Part shown: one piece after another, positions 8,612 to 17,897 of the stretch
How positions within the stretch are numbered: position 1 is the stretch's first letter
Layout of the letters: each line of letters begins with the position of its first letter
Source: Devosia equisanguinis
GTDB taxonomy: Bacteria; Pseudomonadota; Alphaproteobacteria; Rhizobiales; Devosiaceae
Direction: 5' to 3'
DNA: 64,000 nt
Assembly (NCBI RefSeq): GCF_900631955.1
Contig: NZ_UZWD01000028.1
Span: forward strand, 1-64,000
The notes under the pieces: model-generated
What the model saw: only the letters and a program-made list of their open reading frames with translations
The model's database searches: none
What the model was told of the DNA's origin: nothing
Made by a program: the position numbers and the translations under genes

Positions 8612-8765
8612 GCATGGCGCTGTCAACGCAGGTGCCTGCTCCGGCCCCCGCCCTCGTCTGCCGCCGCGTTTACTTTTTTGCCGATCTTGTCGGCTGAGGC
8701 GCACTGGGCGCTTCATTCGCCGGGATAGTCATGTTAACGAAACCTTTACCAATCGAGGGCTCACT

Positions 8766-9311
8766 TTGACTGTATCGGCCAAGACCATTGCCATTATGGC
8801 CGCCAATCCGGCGCTTTCCGCCGTGTTGACCATGGTTCTGGCCGGCGACTCGCGCCTGCGGGTGCGGCCTTTCGATAGCGAATCCGAATTGTTTGCCTAT
8901 ATGCGCATCGCGCCGCTGGACCTGCTGGTGGTCGATTTCGACCGTGACGGGCGCCCGGCCTATGAGATGGTGGAGGCCATTCGGCTCAACCCTTCGCTGG
9001 TGTCGCGCGACCTGCCTGTCATTGCGCTGACCCGCGCCATCACCCCGCCCATGCGCCACCAGGCGATCAGCGCCGGGATCGACGAGGTTGTGCTCAAGCC
9101 GATGTCGCCGCGCCACCTCTTGCAGCGGGTGCAGACGCGCCTGCATACGCGCAGCATTGTCGGTGCCTTTGCCTCCGGCTATCTGGGGCCGGAGCGGCGG
9201 GAGCGGGTGCCAATGCCCCAGCCGCAGCCCAATCCGGGCCGACGCTTCAACGACAATGTGGTGCCGCTGTTTCCCAATGGCAGTGGGCCTGGCTTCGAGC
9301 CGCGGGTCTGA
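8766..9311 (+). CDS. Stand-alone receiver-domain (CheY-like) protein
   Basis: A 181-aa cytoplasmic protein made of one receiver domain and a proline-rich tail. The predicted phospho-acceptor is Asp57 in LLVVDFDRDG. A conserved Thr follows in VIALTRA and a Lys in VLKPMS, so the phosphorylation site looks complete. The tail, from about residue 140, is PMPQPQPNPGRR and looks disordered. I chose the TTG at 8766 because GAGGG precedes it and because the first beta strand (KTIAIMAANPAL) would be cut by the ATG at 8796. No histidine kinase or output domain is nearby, so its partner is unknown. Confidence 0.75.
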   Translation: MTVSAKTIAIMAANPALSAVLTMVLAGDSRLRVRPFDSESELFAYMRIAPLDLLVVDFDRDGRPAYEMVEAIRLNPSLVSRDLPVIALTRAITPPMRHQAISAGIDEVVLKPMSPRHLLQRVQTRLHTRSIVGAFASGYLGPERRERVPMPQPQPNPGRRFNDNVVPLFPNGSGPGFEPRV

Positions 9312-9317
9312 GCGGCT

Positions 9318-9872
9318 CTAGGTGGTCTGCTGCTGCAGCAGCCAATTGACCTTGTTCCAGAGGTCTTCGACAGTGTCGGCGAATTGCAGGTTCCGGTCAT
9401 AGCCGGGCACCGCATGGGACAGCACGTCGCCGGCAAAGCCGCGCAGCACTTCGAAGGCGCGGTGGCGATTGAGGAAGACGATGGGCCGCGAGGGCGTGGA
9501 CGACCAGGTCTCGAACAGCGCGGTGGCCGAGGCCAGCGAGCCGGGCAGGACCACCAGAATTGTCGACATCGCCGCCAGCTGAGCATGACGCGCAGCGCGC
9601 TCAGGCACTACGGAAACAGGCACATTGGCCAGAGCCGGCGGCAGCACGATGCTGGCATCGGCCAGCACATCGACAGTGCCACCGGCGGCGCGGGCGGCAG
9701 TGATCAATGGCACAGGCAGGGCGTCGTTTTCAGCCAGGCAGACCAGGCGCACGCCGCGGCGAGCGAAGAGGCGCCCGGCCTCGCCCATCAGGCTGGCGCG
9801 TTCGGGATCGCCGGGGCCTTTGTCGGAAGCGAAGATGCCGATGACGGGTGTGGTTTGCTGGAGACCGGACAT
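9318..9872 (-). CDS. LOG/SLOG-like Rossmann-fold protein
   Basis: A 184-aa protein resembling the TIGR00725/LOG (SLOG) nucleotide-binding superfamily. It shows an N-terminal strand (PVIGIFASDKGPGDPERAS), the stretch GEAGRLFARRGVRLVCLAE, and the glycine-rich ILVVLPGSLASATALFETW, which sits where LOG enzymes have PGGxGT. Because that motif reads PGSLAS here, phosphoribohydrolase activity is doubtful. The stop is 7 bp from the convergent receiver gene, and the start lies 3 bp after the HerA-like ATPase stop, so the two are probably co-transcribed. Confidence 0.6.
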   Translation of the reverse strand: MSGLQQTTPVIGIFASDKGPGDPERASLMGEAGRLFARRGVRLVCLAENDALPVPLITAARAAGGTVDVLADASIVLPPALANVPVSVVPERAARHAQLAAMSTILVVLPGSLASATALFETWSSTPSRPIVFLNRHRAFEVLRGFAGDVLSHAVPGYDRNLQFADTVEDLWNKVNWLLQQQTT

Positions 9873-9875
9873 GGG

Positions 9876-11387
9876 TCAGCGTTTTCCCTTGAGGCCGCCG
9901 AGAATGCCGCGCACCAGGGCATTGCCCAGCCGATTGGCAACGGTGCGGGCGAAGGAATTGACGGCCGCTTCGGTCGGCGTCTGGCGGGTTGAGGTGCGGC
10001 GGGGTGCGGCCGCCTTTTCCAGCCGTTCACGTTCCTTGGCATAGCGGTCAGCGTCGGCCTGACGCTCGGCATCGTATTTGGCGCGTTCGTCGGCAAGCTG
10101 CTTTTCGCGGGCCCGCTTCTGCAGCACCTCATAGGCAGATTCCCGATCGATGACGGTGTCATAGAGCCCGCCGACCGGGGAATTGGCGATGATGGAATCG
10201 CGCTCCGCCGGGGTGATGGGGCCGACCTGGGCTGATGGCGGACGAATGAGGGTGCGGCCCACCATGGAGGGCACGCCCTTGTCCTCGAGCACCGAAACCA
10301 GTGCTTCGCCGATTCCCAATTGGGTGATGGCCTCGGCGGTGGAAAAGGCGGGGTTGGGACGGAAGGTGTCGGCGGCGACCTTTACCGCCTTCTGCTCGCG
10401 CGGAGTGTAGGCGCGCAAAGCATGCTGCACGCGGTTGGCCAGCTGGGCCAGCACGCTTTCAGGAATGTCGACGGGGTTCTGGGTGACGAAGTAGACGCCG
10501 ACGCCCTTGGAGCGGATGAGCTTGACCACCTGCTCGACCTTGTCGATCAGCGCCTTGGGGGCATCGTCAAAGAGGAGATGCGCTTCGTCGAAGAAGAAGA
10601 CCAGCTTGGGCTTGTCGACATCGCCGACTTCGGGGAGCTCTTCGAAGAGTTCGGAGAGGAGCCAGAGCAGAAAAGTGGCGTAGAGGCGCGGCGACTGCAT
10701 CAACTGGTCGGCGGCGAGGATGGAGACGAAACCGCGGCCATCGGCATCGACGCGCATGAGATCGGCAATCGCGAGCGCCCGCTCGCCGAAGAAATGGTCG
10801 GCGCCCTGCTGTTCGAGCACCAGCAATGCGCGCTGAATGGCGCCGATGGAGGCGGTGGTGACATTGCCGTAGCGGCCGGAGATTTCCTTGGCGCGCTCCT
10901 GCACATTGCCCAAAAGCGCGCGCAGATCCTTGAGGTCGAGCAGCAGCAGCCCTTCCTCGTCGGCAACGCGGAAGGTGATGTTGAGCACGCCTTCCTGGGT
11001 GTCATTGAGGTTGAGAATGCGGGCGAGCAGCACCGGGCCCATCTCGGAGATGGTGGCGCGCACCGGATGCCCCTGCTTGCCGAACAGGTCCCAGAAGATC
11101 ACCGGAAAGACGTCGTCGCGGTAGTCGGTGAAGCCGATATCCTCGGCGCGCTTGGTCTGCCAGCCTTGCGCCTGGCCCATCTTGGCGATGCCGGAAAGGT
11201 CGCCCTTGATATCGGCGGCAAAGACGGGAACGCCGGCGGCGGAAAAGCCTTCGGCCAGGACCTGCAGGCTCACGGTCTTGCCGGTGCCGGTGGCGCCGGT
11301 GATCAAGCCGTGGCGATTGCCGTATTTGAGATTGAGATATTCCGTCCGGTCGCTCGCCCCGAGATAGATCTTGCCGTCAACGAGCAT
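9876..11387 (-). CDS. HerA-like ATPase (DUF853, YjgR family)
   Basis: A 503-aa ATPase of the DUF853/YjgR group in the HerA-FtsK superfamily. Walker A is GATGTGKT at residues 31-38, Walker B is [20 protein letters not shown], and a downstream arginine-rich region includes [20 protein letters not shown]. The C-terminal 90 residues are a charged coiled coil ([20 protein letters not shown]) and then a short basic tail. No nuclease (NurA) partner is adjacent. In vivo role is unknown; family members are suspected DNA translocases. It is followed after 3 bp by the LOG-like gene. Confidence 0.88.
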   Translation of the reverse strand: MLVDGKIYLGASDRTEYLNLKYGNRHGLITGATGTGKTVSLQVLAEGFSAAGVPVFAADIKGDLSGIAKMGQAQGWQTKRAEDIGFTDYRDDVFPVIFWDLFGKQGHPVRATISEMGPVLLARILNLNDTQEGVLNITFRVADEEGLLLLDLKDLRALLGNVQERAKEISGRYGNVTTASIGAIQRALLVLEQQGADHFFGERALAIADLMRVDADGRGFVSILAADQLMQSPRLYATFLLWLLSELFEELPEVGDVDKPKLVFFFDEAHLLFDDAPKALIDKVEQVVKLIRSKGVGVYFVTQNPVDIPESVLAQLANRVQHALRAYTPREQKAVKVAADTFRPNPAFSTAEAITQLGIGEALVSVLEDKGVPSMVGRTLIRPPSAQVGPITPAERDSIIANSPVGGLYDTVIDRESAYEVLQKRAREKQLADERAKYDAERQADADRYAKERERLEKAAAPRRTSTRQTPTEAAVNSFARTVANRLGNALVRGILGGLKGKR

Positions 11388-11546
11388 GCCGAACCTGCCA
11401 TATGCTTAGAAACTGAGCCCGTTATAGCCACCCGGCCCGACACCGCCAAGCTGGAACGCATGCGCGGCGAGAGGCGGCGGACACATTCATTCACCAAACC
11501 CAGCAGTTCCGCCCGCAAGGCCGGCGAAAGCTGGCATGATCGGAGC

Positions 11547-12824
11547 ATGCAGAATGTCATGCCCAATCGTCGTCATGTAGTCGCCGGTCTTGCCGGCCTT
11601 GCAGCCTTTGCCCCAAGCCTGGCGCGGGCGGAGGTGGTGCCATTGACGCAGGATGGCAACCAGACCCAGGCGCTGCAATCGGCACTGCTGGCCAATGCCA
11701 GCGGGCGCATCAGCCTGCCGCCGGGGCGGTTCGTGGTCTATGGGCTCGCGATCCCGGGCAATGTTGTTATCGAGGGCGTACCGGGTGCCACCTGGCTGAT
11801 CGCCGCCGGCAGCGCAGTGGGCACGATTTCGGGGCAGTCGAACGTGGTGCTGCGCGATATCGGCTTTGTGGGCGACAGCGGCAGCGAGGCGCTGCTGGGG
11901 ATCGAGGCTGCGCAAGGCGTGGTGCTGGAGCGGTGCAGTTTTCGCGATAGTCCCGCAGTGGCGCTGAGCATTCACTCGGCGGCCGTGACGATCCGCGATT
12001 GCGATTTTTCGGGGCATGGCGACGCGGCCATTCATGCCATGGATAGTCGTGGGCTGGTGATTACGGGCAATCGCATCGCCAAATGCGGCAATGCCGGGGT
12101 ACGGGTCTGGCGCTCGGTCGAGGGGCCGGATGGGTCGATCATCGTCAATAACCGGATTTTGGAAATCGACTGGCGCGGTGGCGGCAATGGCCAGAACGGC
12201 AATGGCATCAATGTGTTTCGCGCTGACGAGGTGATCGTCGCCGACAACCACATTTCGGACTGCGCCTTCACGGCAGTGCGGCTCAACACCACCAAGAATA
12301 CCCAGATCAGCGGCAATGTCTGTCGCGACTGCGGCGAGGTGGCCATCTTCTCCGAATTCGCCTTTTCCGGCTCGGTGGTGGCCAATAATGTGGTGGTTGG
12401 CGCGGCGACCGGGATTTCGATCACCAATCTGGATTCGGGCGGACAGATCGCGGTGTGCACTGGCAATATCGTGCGCAATATCACCCCGAAATCGGCGGTG
12501 AATCCCGATACCATTCCGATCGGCATTTTCGTCGAGGCCGAAACCACGGTCACTGGCAATGTGGTGGCCAATGTGCCCGGTGCTGGGATTGCGGCCGGCT
12601 GGGGGCCGTTTTTGCGCAATGTGGTGGTGTCGTCCAATGTCGTCAGCGATTGCACGATCGGCATTGGCGTGAGCGTGGTTGAGGATGCCGGTGCAGTGAT
12701 GCTGTCGGCCAACCAGGTCGGCGGCAGCTATCAGCACGCCATTGCCGGCATGCGCTGGACTGAGGTGATCGAACCGGACCTGCTCGCCAATGTCGGGCGC
12801 TATCCGCATGTGACGCTGGGCTAG
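11547..12824 (+). CDS. Tat-exported right-handed beta-helix protein (TIGR03808-like)
   Basis: A 425-aa exported repeat protein. The N terminus MQNVMPNRRHVVAGLAGLAA then APSLARA carries a twin-arginine signal, so it is probably exported folded. From residue about 60 it is a succession of parallel beta-helix coils with recurring N-x-I/V-x-x-N patterns (VITGNRIAKCGNAGVRVW, VIVADNHISDCAFTAVRL, TVTGNVVANVPGAGIAAG). This matches the twin-arginine repeat family known mainly from Hyphomicrobiales. Beta-helix folds often belong to polysaccharide lyases or adhesins, but I see no catalytic signature. The start could also be ATG 11559. It diverges from the HerA-like gene. Confidence 0.82.
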   Translation: MQNVMPNRRHVVAGLAGLAAFAPSLARAEVVPLTQDGNQTQALQSALLANASGRISLPPGRFVVYGLAIPGNVVIEGVPGATWLIAAGSAVGTISGQSNVVLRDIGFVGDSGSEALLGIEAAQGVVLERCSFRDSPAVALSIHSAAVTIRDCDFSGHGDAAIHAMDSRGLVITGNRIAKCGNAGVRVWRSVEGPDGSIIVNNRILEIDWRGGGNGQNGNGINVFRADEVIVADNHISDCAFTAVRLNTTKNTQISGNVCRDCGEVAIFSEFAFSGSVVANNVVVGAATGISITNLDSGGQIAVCTGNIVRNITPKSAVNPDTIPIGIFVEAETTVTGNVVANVPGAGIAAGWGPFLRNVVVSSNVVSDCTIGIGVSVVEDAGAVMLSANQVGGSYQHAIAGMRWTEVIEPDLLANVGRYPHVTLG

Positions 12825-12846
12825 ACACGACGCCTAGCAGGCGCGT

Positions 12847-13839
12847 TCACGCCTTCGGGTTGACCAGCACCCTGCCCCGGACTTCGCCCTTGAGGATCTG
12901 CGCGGCTTTCTCCGGCAGGGCGGCGAGGCCGACTTCTTCGACATTGGCGTCATAGGCGGCGAAATCGAAGAGGCCGGCGAGGCGCGACCAGGCGGCGATG
13001 CGGGCGTCATAGGGCTGCATGACGCTGTCGATGCCGGCCAGCGTGACGCCGCGCAGCAGGAAAGGCAGGACATTGGTGTTGAGGGCGATGCCGGCAGCAT
13101 TGCCCAGGCTGGCGACCGCGCCGCCATAGGCGATCTGGCGCAGGAGCTTGCCCAGGATATCGCCGCCGACGCAGTCGATGGCAGCGGCATAGCGGGCGGT
13201 TTCGAGCGGCTTGTCCGGCTGGGCCAGGAATTCGGCACGATCGAGCACGGTGGTGGCGCCCAGTGCCTGCAGCATGGCGGCGTGCTGCGGACGGCCGGAC
13301 AGGGCGGTGAGGGAATAGCCGAGGCGCCGGGCCAGCGCGATGGCGATGGAACCGACGCCCCCGGCTGCGCCGGTGACCAGAATTTCGCCGGAGGCCGGGG
13401 TGATACCCAGGGCCTCAAGGCGGTTGATAGCCAGCATGGCCGTCAGCCCGGCCGTGCCGATGACCATGGCGTCGCGGGTGGAAAGGCCCGACGGCAACGG
13501 CACCAGCCAGTCGGCCTTGACGCGCGCCCGCTCGGCATAGCCGCCCCAATGGGTTTCGCCGACGCGCCAACCGGTCAGAACGACCTTGTCGCCGCTCGTG
13601 TAACGGGAATCGTCGCTTGAGCGAACGGTGCCGGCAAAGTCGATGCCGGCGACATGGGGAAAACTGCGCACCAGACCACCCTGCCCGGTCAGGCAGAGGC
13701 CGTCCTTGTAGTTGAGGCCGGCCCACTCGATATCGACGGTCACATCGCCGTCGGGCAGCCGGGCGTCATCGAGGGTCTCGATGCTGGATTGGCTCTTGCC
13801 GTCGACTGGGGCTGTGGTGACCAGGGCGCGAAATGTCAT
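12847..13839 (-). CDS. acuI: MDR-family oxidoreductase, AcuI/YhdH type
   Basis: A 330-aa zinc-independent medium-chain dehydrogenase/reductase resembling acrylyl-CoA reductase (AcuI, YhdH), which reduces acrylyl-CoA with NADPH. Visible are the N-terminal GroES-like part (WAGLNYKDGLCLTGQGG, FPHVAGIDFAGTV), the family-typical WGGYAERARV and the NADPH Rossmann motif ILVTGAAGGVGSIAIALARR at about residues 150-170. No Zn-binding Cys cluster is present, as expected. GGAGGAAG lies seven bases upstream of ATG 13839. It is monocistronic. AcuI versus a general quinone oxidoreductase cannot be decided from sequence alone. Confidence 0.85.
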   Translation of the reverse strand: MTFRALVTTAPVDGKSQSSIETLDDARLPDGDVTVDIEWAGLNYKDGLCLTGQGGLVRSFPHVAGIDFAGTVRSSDDSRYTSGDKVVLTGWRVGETHWGGYAERARVKADWLVPLPSGLSTRDAMVIGTAGLTAMLAINRLEALGITPASGEILVTGAAGGVGSIAIALARRLGYSLTALSGRPQHAAMLQALGATTVLDRAEFLAQPDKPLETARYAAAIDCVGGDILGKLLRQIAYGGAVASLGNAAGIALNTNVLPFLLRGVTLAGIDSVMQPYDARIAAWSRLAGLFDFAAYDANVEEVGLAALPEKAAQILKGEVRGRVLVNPKA

Positions 13840-13951
13840 GGATGTGCTTCCTCCGGCCCGCCTCTCCCAAAGCGGGTGTGACTAGTGATAGCGCAAACCG
13901 TGGCCGTGGAAAGGCGGAAGGTGCGTTGGCCAAGGCGTTATGCCTGCCCCA

Positions 13952-13987
13952 AACCGAAACGCCCTCGGGTCAAGCCCGAGGGTGACG
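13952..13987. repeat. Dispersed palindromic repeat, copy 1
   Basis: An 8-bp stem, CCCTCGGG (13962-13969) and CCCGAGGG (13975-13982), around the loop TCAAG, with conserved flanks AACCGAAACG and TGACG. The same 36 bp occurs at 16450-16485, and a variant at 26924-26944. It lies in the gap between acuI and malic enzyme. Confidence 0.85.
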
Positions 13988-14033
13988 GCCAGTAGATACC
14001 AAGAGGTCGGTACGCCCACACTCTCACAGTGGC

Positions 14034-16307
14034 TTAAAGTCGGCCTGCGGCTTCGGTGGCGGCGATGGCGGCCATGTTAACGAGGCCGCGGCTGGTGACG
14101 GTGGGCGCGACGATGTGCGCGGGTTGCTTGGTGCCCATGAGGATGGGGCCGATATGGAGGCCGTTATTGAGCTCCTTGAGCAGGGTCATTGAGAGGTTGG
14201 CGGCTTCGAGATTGGGGAAGACCAGGAGATTGGCTTCGCCTGACAGCACCGAGTCCGGAATGTAGCGGGAGCGCAGTTCGGCATTGACGGCCAGATCGCC
14301 CTGCATTTCGCCTTCGACGACTAGGTCGGGGGCGACGGCTTTGAGCTTGTCGTAGACCTCGCGCATCTTGATCGAGGTGTCGCCGTCGCGGGAGCCGAAA
14401 TTGGAATAGCTGAGCAGCGCGGCGCGCGCCTCGATGTTGAAGCGCTTGAGGTGGTCGCGGGCCTGCAAGGTGATGGCCACCAGTTCATCGGCGGTGGGGT
14501 CGATATTCACATAGGTGTCGGCCAGGAAGAAGACGCCGCGGTTGAGCAGCAGCATGGAAAGCGCCGAGAGCTGGTTGGACTCCTCGGACAGCCCGATAAT
14601 AGAGTGGATGTCGCGGGCATGCTTGATGAAGCGGCCCTGCAAACCGCAAATCAGTGCATCGGCTTCGCCGCGACGCACGGCCAGAGCACCGATGACGGTG
14701 GTGTTGGTGCGCACGATGGTGCGGGCGGTGTCGGGGGTAACGCCCTTGCGGCCGACGAGGGCGTGGAAATCGGCGACATAGTCGCGATAGCGCGGGTCGT
14801 CTTCGGGGTTGATGATCTCGAAATCGCTGCCCGGACGGATGGTTAGCCCGAAACGCTCCAATCTTGATTCAATCACCGAGGGGCGGCCGATGAGGATCGG
14901 CTTGCCGATGCCGTCTTCGAGAATGACCTGAGCGGCGCGCAGCACGCGCTCGTCCTCGCCTTCGGCAAAGGCGATGCGCTTGTTGGCGGCCTGGGCCCGC
15001 TCGATCATCGGCTTCATCACCATGCCGGAGCGGAAGACGAAGCGGCGGAGCTGATCCCGATAGGCGTCGAAATCGGCAATGGGGCGGGTGGCGACGCCAG
15101 AATCCATCGCCGCCTTAGCGACGGCCGGGGCGATGCGCAGGATCAGGCGCTGATCGAAAGGATTGGGAATGAGATAGTCGGGTCCGAAAATCGCCGGCAC
15201 ACCATGGGCGGTGGCTTCGAGGCCCGGCTCATGCGCCAGCTTGGCGATGGCATGGGCGGCGGCGGCCTTCATTTCCTCGTTGATGATGGTAGCGCCGCAA
15301 TCGAGCGCGCCGCGGAAGAGAAAGGGGAAGCAGAGGACGTTGTTGACCTGATTGGGATAGTCCGAGCGACCAGTGCAGACCAGTGCATCGGGACGGGCTT
15401 CCTTGGCCAGTTCCGGCATGATTTCCGGGGTGGGATTGGAGAGGCCCAGGATCAGCGGATTGGGGGCCATGTTCTTCATCATTTCGGGCTTCAGCGCCCC
15501 GGCCTTGGAGAGGCCGACATAGATATCGGCGCCGTCCATGACCTCCGCCAGCTCGGTCTTGTCGGTGTCCTGGGCAAAGGCGCCGCGCCAGCGATCGACG
15601 GAATTGTCGCGCTTTTTGGTGACGAGGCCCTTGGAGTCGGCGATCCAGATATTTTCGCGCTTGGCGCCCACAGCGATCAGCATGTTCATGCAGGCAATGG
15701 CGGCGGCACCTGCCCCCGACGTGCAGATCTTGACCTTGGAAATGTCCTTGCCGACCAGACGCATGGCATTGATGACGGCGGCGGCGACGATGATGGCGGT
15801 GCCGTGCTGGTCATCATGGAAGACCGGGATATTCATGCGCTCGCGCAGCGCTTCCTCGATCTCGAAGCATTCGGGGGCCTTGATATCCTCGAGATTGACG
15901 CCGCCAAAGGTCGGCTCCAGCGGGGCGACGATCTCGATGAATTTCTTGGGATCCTGCTCGTTGACCTCGATATCGATGGAATCGATGCCGGCGAATTTCT
16001 TGAACAGGACCGCCTTGCCTTCCATCACCGGCTTACTGGCCAGGGCGCCGATATTGCCCAGGCCGAGCACAGCCGTGCCGTTGGAGATGACGGCGACGAG
16101 ATTGCCCTTGGAGGTGTAGCGATAGGCATCGGCCGGATTGGCGGCGATCTCCTCGCAGGGGGTGGCGACGCCGGGAGAATAGGCGAGCGAGAGGTCGCGC
16201 GTATTGGCCAGCGGCTTGATGGGGGTGATCTCCAGCTTACCCGGGCGCGGATATTCGTGGAAATGCAGCGCGGCTTCGCGGAGGCTCTGGGCCTTGTCTT
16301 CGGACAT
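14034..16307 (-). CDS. maeB: NADP-dependent malic enzyme with phosphotransacetylase-like domain
   Basis: A 757-aa malic enzyme that decarboxylates malate to pyruvate, linking the TCA cycle to gluconeogenesis and NADPH supply. Residues about 1-430 are the catalytic malic domain: [16 protein letters not shown], then [20 protein letters not shown], the NADP-binding [16 protein letters not shown] and [12 protein letters not shown]. Residues about 440-757 are the phosphate acetyl/butyryltransferase-like domain of MaeB proteins, regulatory and not catalytic in known cases ([38 protein letters not shown]). AGGGAGAG precedes ATG 16307. The domain order and length match alphaproteobacterial TME/DME enzymes; NADP preference is inferred. 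Confidence 0.95.
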   Translation of the reverse strand: MSEDKAQSLREAALHFHEYPRPGKLEITPIKPLANTRDLSLAYSPGVATPCEEIAANPADAYRYTSKGNLVAVISNGTAVLGLGNIGALASKPVMEGKAVLFKKFAGIDSIDIEVNEQDPKKFIEIVAPLEPTFGGVNLEDIKAPECFEIEEALRERMNIPVFHDDQHGTAIIVAAAVINAMRLVGKDISKVKICTSGAGAAAIACMNMLIAVGAKRENIWIADSKGLVTKKRDNSVDRWRGAFAQDTDKTELAEVMDGADIYVGLSKAGALKPEMMKNMAPNPLILGLSNPTPEIMPELAKEARPDALVCTGRSDYPNQVNNVLCFPFLFRGALDCGATIINEEMKAAAAHAIAKLAHEPGLEATAHGVPAIFGPDYLIPNPFDQRLILRIAPAVAKAAMDSGVATRPIADFDAYRDQLRRFVFRSGMVMKPMIERAQAANKRIAFAEGEDERVLRAAQVILEDGIGKPILIGRPSVIESRLERFGLTIRPGSDFEIINPEDDPRYRDYVADFHALVGRKGVTPDTARTIVRTNTTVIGALAVRRGEADALICGLQGRFIKHARDIHSIIGLSEESNQLSALSMLLLNRGVFFLADTYVNIDPTADELVAITLQARDHLKRFNIEARAALLSYSNFGSRDGDTSIKMREVYDKLKAVAPDLVVEGEMQGDLAVNAELRSRYIPDSVLSGEANLLVFPNLEAANLSMTLLKELNNGLHIGPILMGTKQPAHIVAPTVTSRGLVNMAAIAATEAAGRL

Positions 16308-16449
16308 CGATCTCTCCCTTAGGGGTTACCGCCTCCCCAGGCGGGCGCCCTAGAAAACAGGTCGAGGGCGCGGGAGAAAGTTATGCTTTAGTCGCAGAGG
16401 TGTCGTGGGGGGCGTGGGGATTTTCCGCGGGGTGGGACGGAGCAACCGC

Positions 16450-16485
16450 AACCGAAACGCCCTCGGGTCAAGCCCGAGGGTGACG
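16450..16485. repeat. Dispersed palindromic repeat, copy 2
   Basis: Same 36-bp unit as at 13952-13987, with stem CCCTCGGG (16460-16467) and CCCGAGGG (16473-16480) around TCAAG. It lies between the malic enzyme start and the ClpP-fold gene stop, so the two copies flank maeB in the same orientation. Confidence 0.85.
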
Positions 16486-16528
16486 ATCGTGGGTGGGGAA
16501 GGCGCGGTGCGCCTGGACATTTGCGGTT

Positions 16529-17647
16529 CTAGAAGAACAGGTCCCGCGTCACTTCGCCGACCGGGCTCAGGAACATCGTGGTCATGGCGCCCTTCTGGAA
16601 GATGGAGCGGGCGACATTGCCGGTGCCGCCGAGGCTTGACCAGCCATTGGGGCGGAAGAACAGTGTGAGCATGGGGCGAATGTCGCCCTCTATGCCGGCG
16701 CCGGTATAGAGGGCGATATCGGCGTCGCCATTTCCCTCAAGTTGCGCGGACGGGAAGCCGCAGAAGGTGAGCCCGAGCGGATTATCGGGGCCGAGACGAT
16801 AACCGGTGATGGCGGCGCCGGTGGAATCCTTGCCGATCTCGGTCATGGCGGTTTCGGTAATGCGGTCGATCAGGGTGCTGGGAAATGTGCTCTCATGCTC
16901 GGACAGCAGATAGATGCAGGCATTGTAGACAGCATCGCCGAGGCTGGTTTTCTGATCGTCGATGGCCAGTTCGGGCGGCAAGGCGCTGCGGGTGAGGAAA
17001 TAGTCCTCGCCGGTGGTGATGTCATAGGTCTCATCAGGGCCCATGGAGACGATGTAGCCGAGCACATTCGCATCGACATTCCAGTTCACCAGCTCGCGCA
17101 CCATGATGGCGATGTCGCCGCGGGTGGCGCCGAGCACCTCGTCGAGACCAAACTGCGCAACGAGGCCATCGAGCGCATCCGGGGCGAAATAGGGCGCGTG
17201 GAAGCCGAGGATGGCGCCGGGGGCGACCATGCGATCGATATAGACGCCGATGCCGTCCTGGGTGGAATAGCCGGTGCCGCCAAGGAAGGCGAAGGCACAG
17301 GCGGAATAGCACTCCGCACCCGCCTCGACCATGGAGGCAATGCGGTTGTCGCGCAGGAACTGAGCCATGGTCAGGCCCTCGACATAATTGCCGCCGGGGC
17401 TTTCGAGGGTGATGACGGCGCAATTGCCGCCGTCCACCGGCAGTTGCTCGAAACCGCAGGCGATATTGGCGTCGAAGAGTGTTTTCAGCTGATCGACATC
17501 GCCTTCCACGACCGGCCCCTCGAAATGCAGATGCGGGACGGGGTGGCTCAGCGAATAGCTGTCCGAGACCAGCGTCACCGTGCCGGCGGCGGCGGGCGTG
17601 GCCAGGAGCGCCAGGCTGGCGATGACGCAAAGGCGGGCAAAAGACAT
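16529..17647 (-). CDS. Exported ClpP/crotonase-fold protein
   Basis: A 372-aa predicted periplasmic protein. MSFARLCVIASLALLATPAAA is a Sec signal peptide, and GGGAGG precedes the ATG at 17647. The body shows the ClpP-like fold pattern: ITLESPGGNYVEGLTMAQFL, the glycine-rich turn and helix, then AGAECYSACAFAFLGGTGYS, in which the Ser of YSACA occupies the nucleophile position of ClpP-type serine proteases. HAPYFAP follows about 40 residues later and may supply the catalytic His. No membrane anchor is seen after the signal. A protease role is plausible but not shown. It is monocistronic and divergent from the arabinose regulator. Confidence 0.7.
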   Translation of the reverse strand: MSFARLCVIASLALLATPAAAGTVTLVSDSYSLSHPVPHLHFEGPVVEGDVDQLKTLFDANIACGFEQLPVDGGNCAVITLESPGGNYVEGLTMAQFLRDNRIASMVEAGAECYSACAFAFLGGTGYSTQDGIGVYIDRMVAPGAILGFHAPYFAPDALDGLVAQFGLDEVLGATRGDIAIMVRELVNWNVDANVLGYIVSMGPDETYDITTGEDYFLTRSALPPELAIDDQKTSLGDAVYNACIYLLSEHESTFPSTLIDRITETAMTEIGKDSTGAAITGYRLGPDNPLGLTFCGFPSAQLEGNGDADIALYTGAGIEGDIRPMLTLFFRPNGWSSLGGTGNVARSIFQKGAMTTMFLSPVGEVTRDLFF

Positions 17648-17897
17648 GGCGGCAGAACCTCCCGAGGATAGGGGCAAATTAGCGCGGGATTTCGGGCAGC
17701 GCATACCCTGTTCAGGGGCGGTGGCATTGATGCCATTGCTGCAGGAGACCATCGGCACGCATTCAAATCGGCAATCGTGATTACCACGGATGTGAAGGAA
17801 ATTAGCGCAATTGCGTCACGAATATGACAGTTTGTTTGACTGTTTCATATTTACTGATAGACAATACTGATCTTCATTGGGTGTCGTTAGTCGCAGC

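Noticed and set aside
10320-11546. A 409-residue extension upstream of the beta-helix protein
   Set aside because: It runs antisense over the HerA-like ATPase and contains no family sequence. The Tat signal at 11547 fixes the true start.
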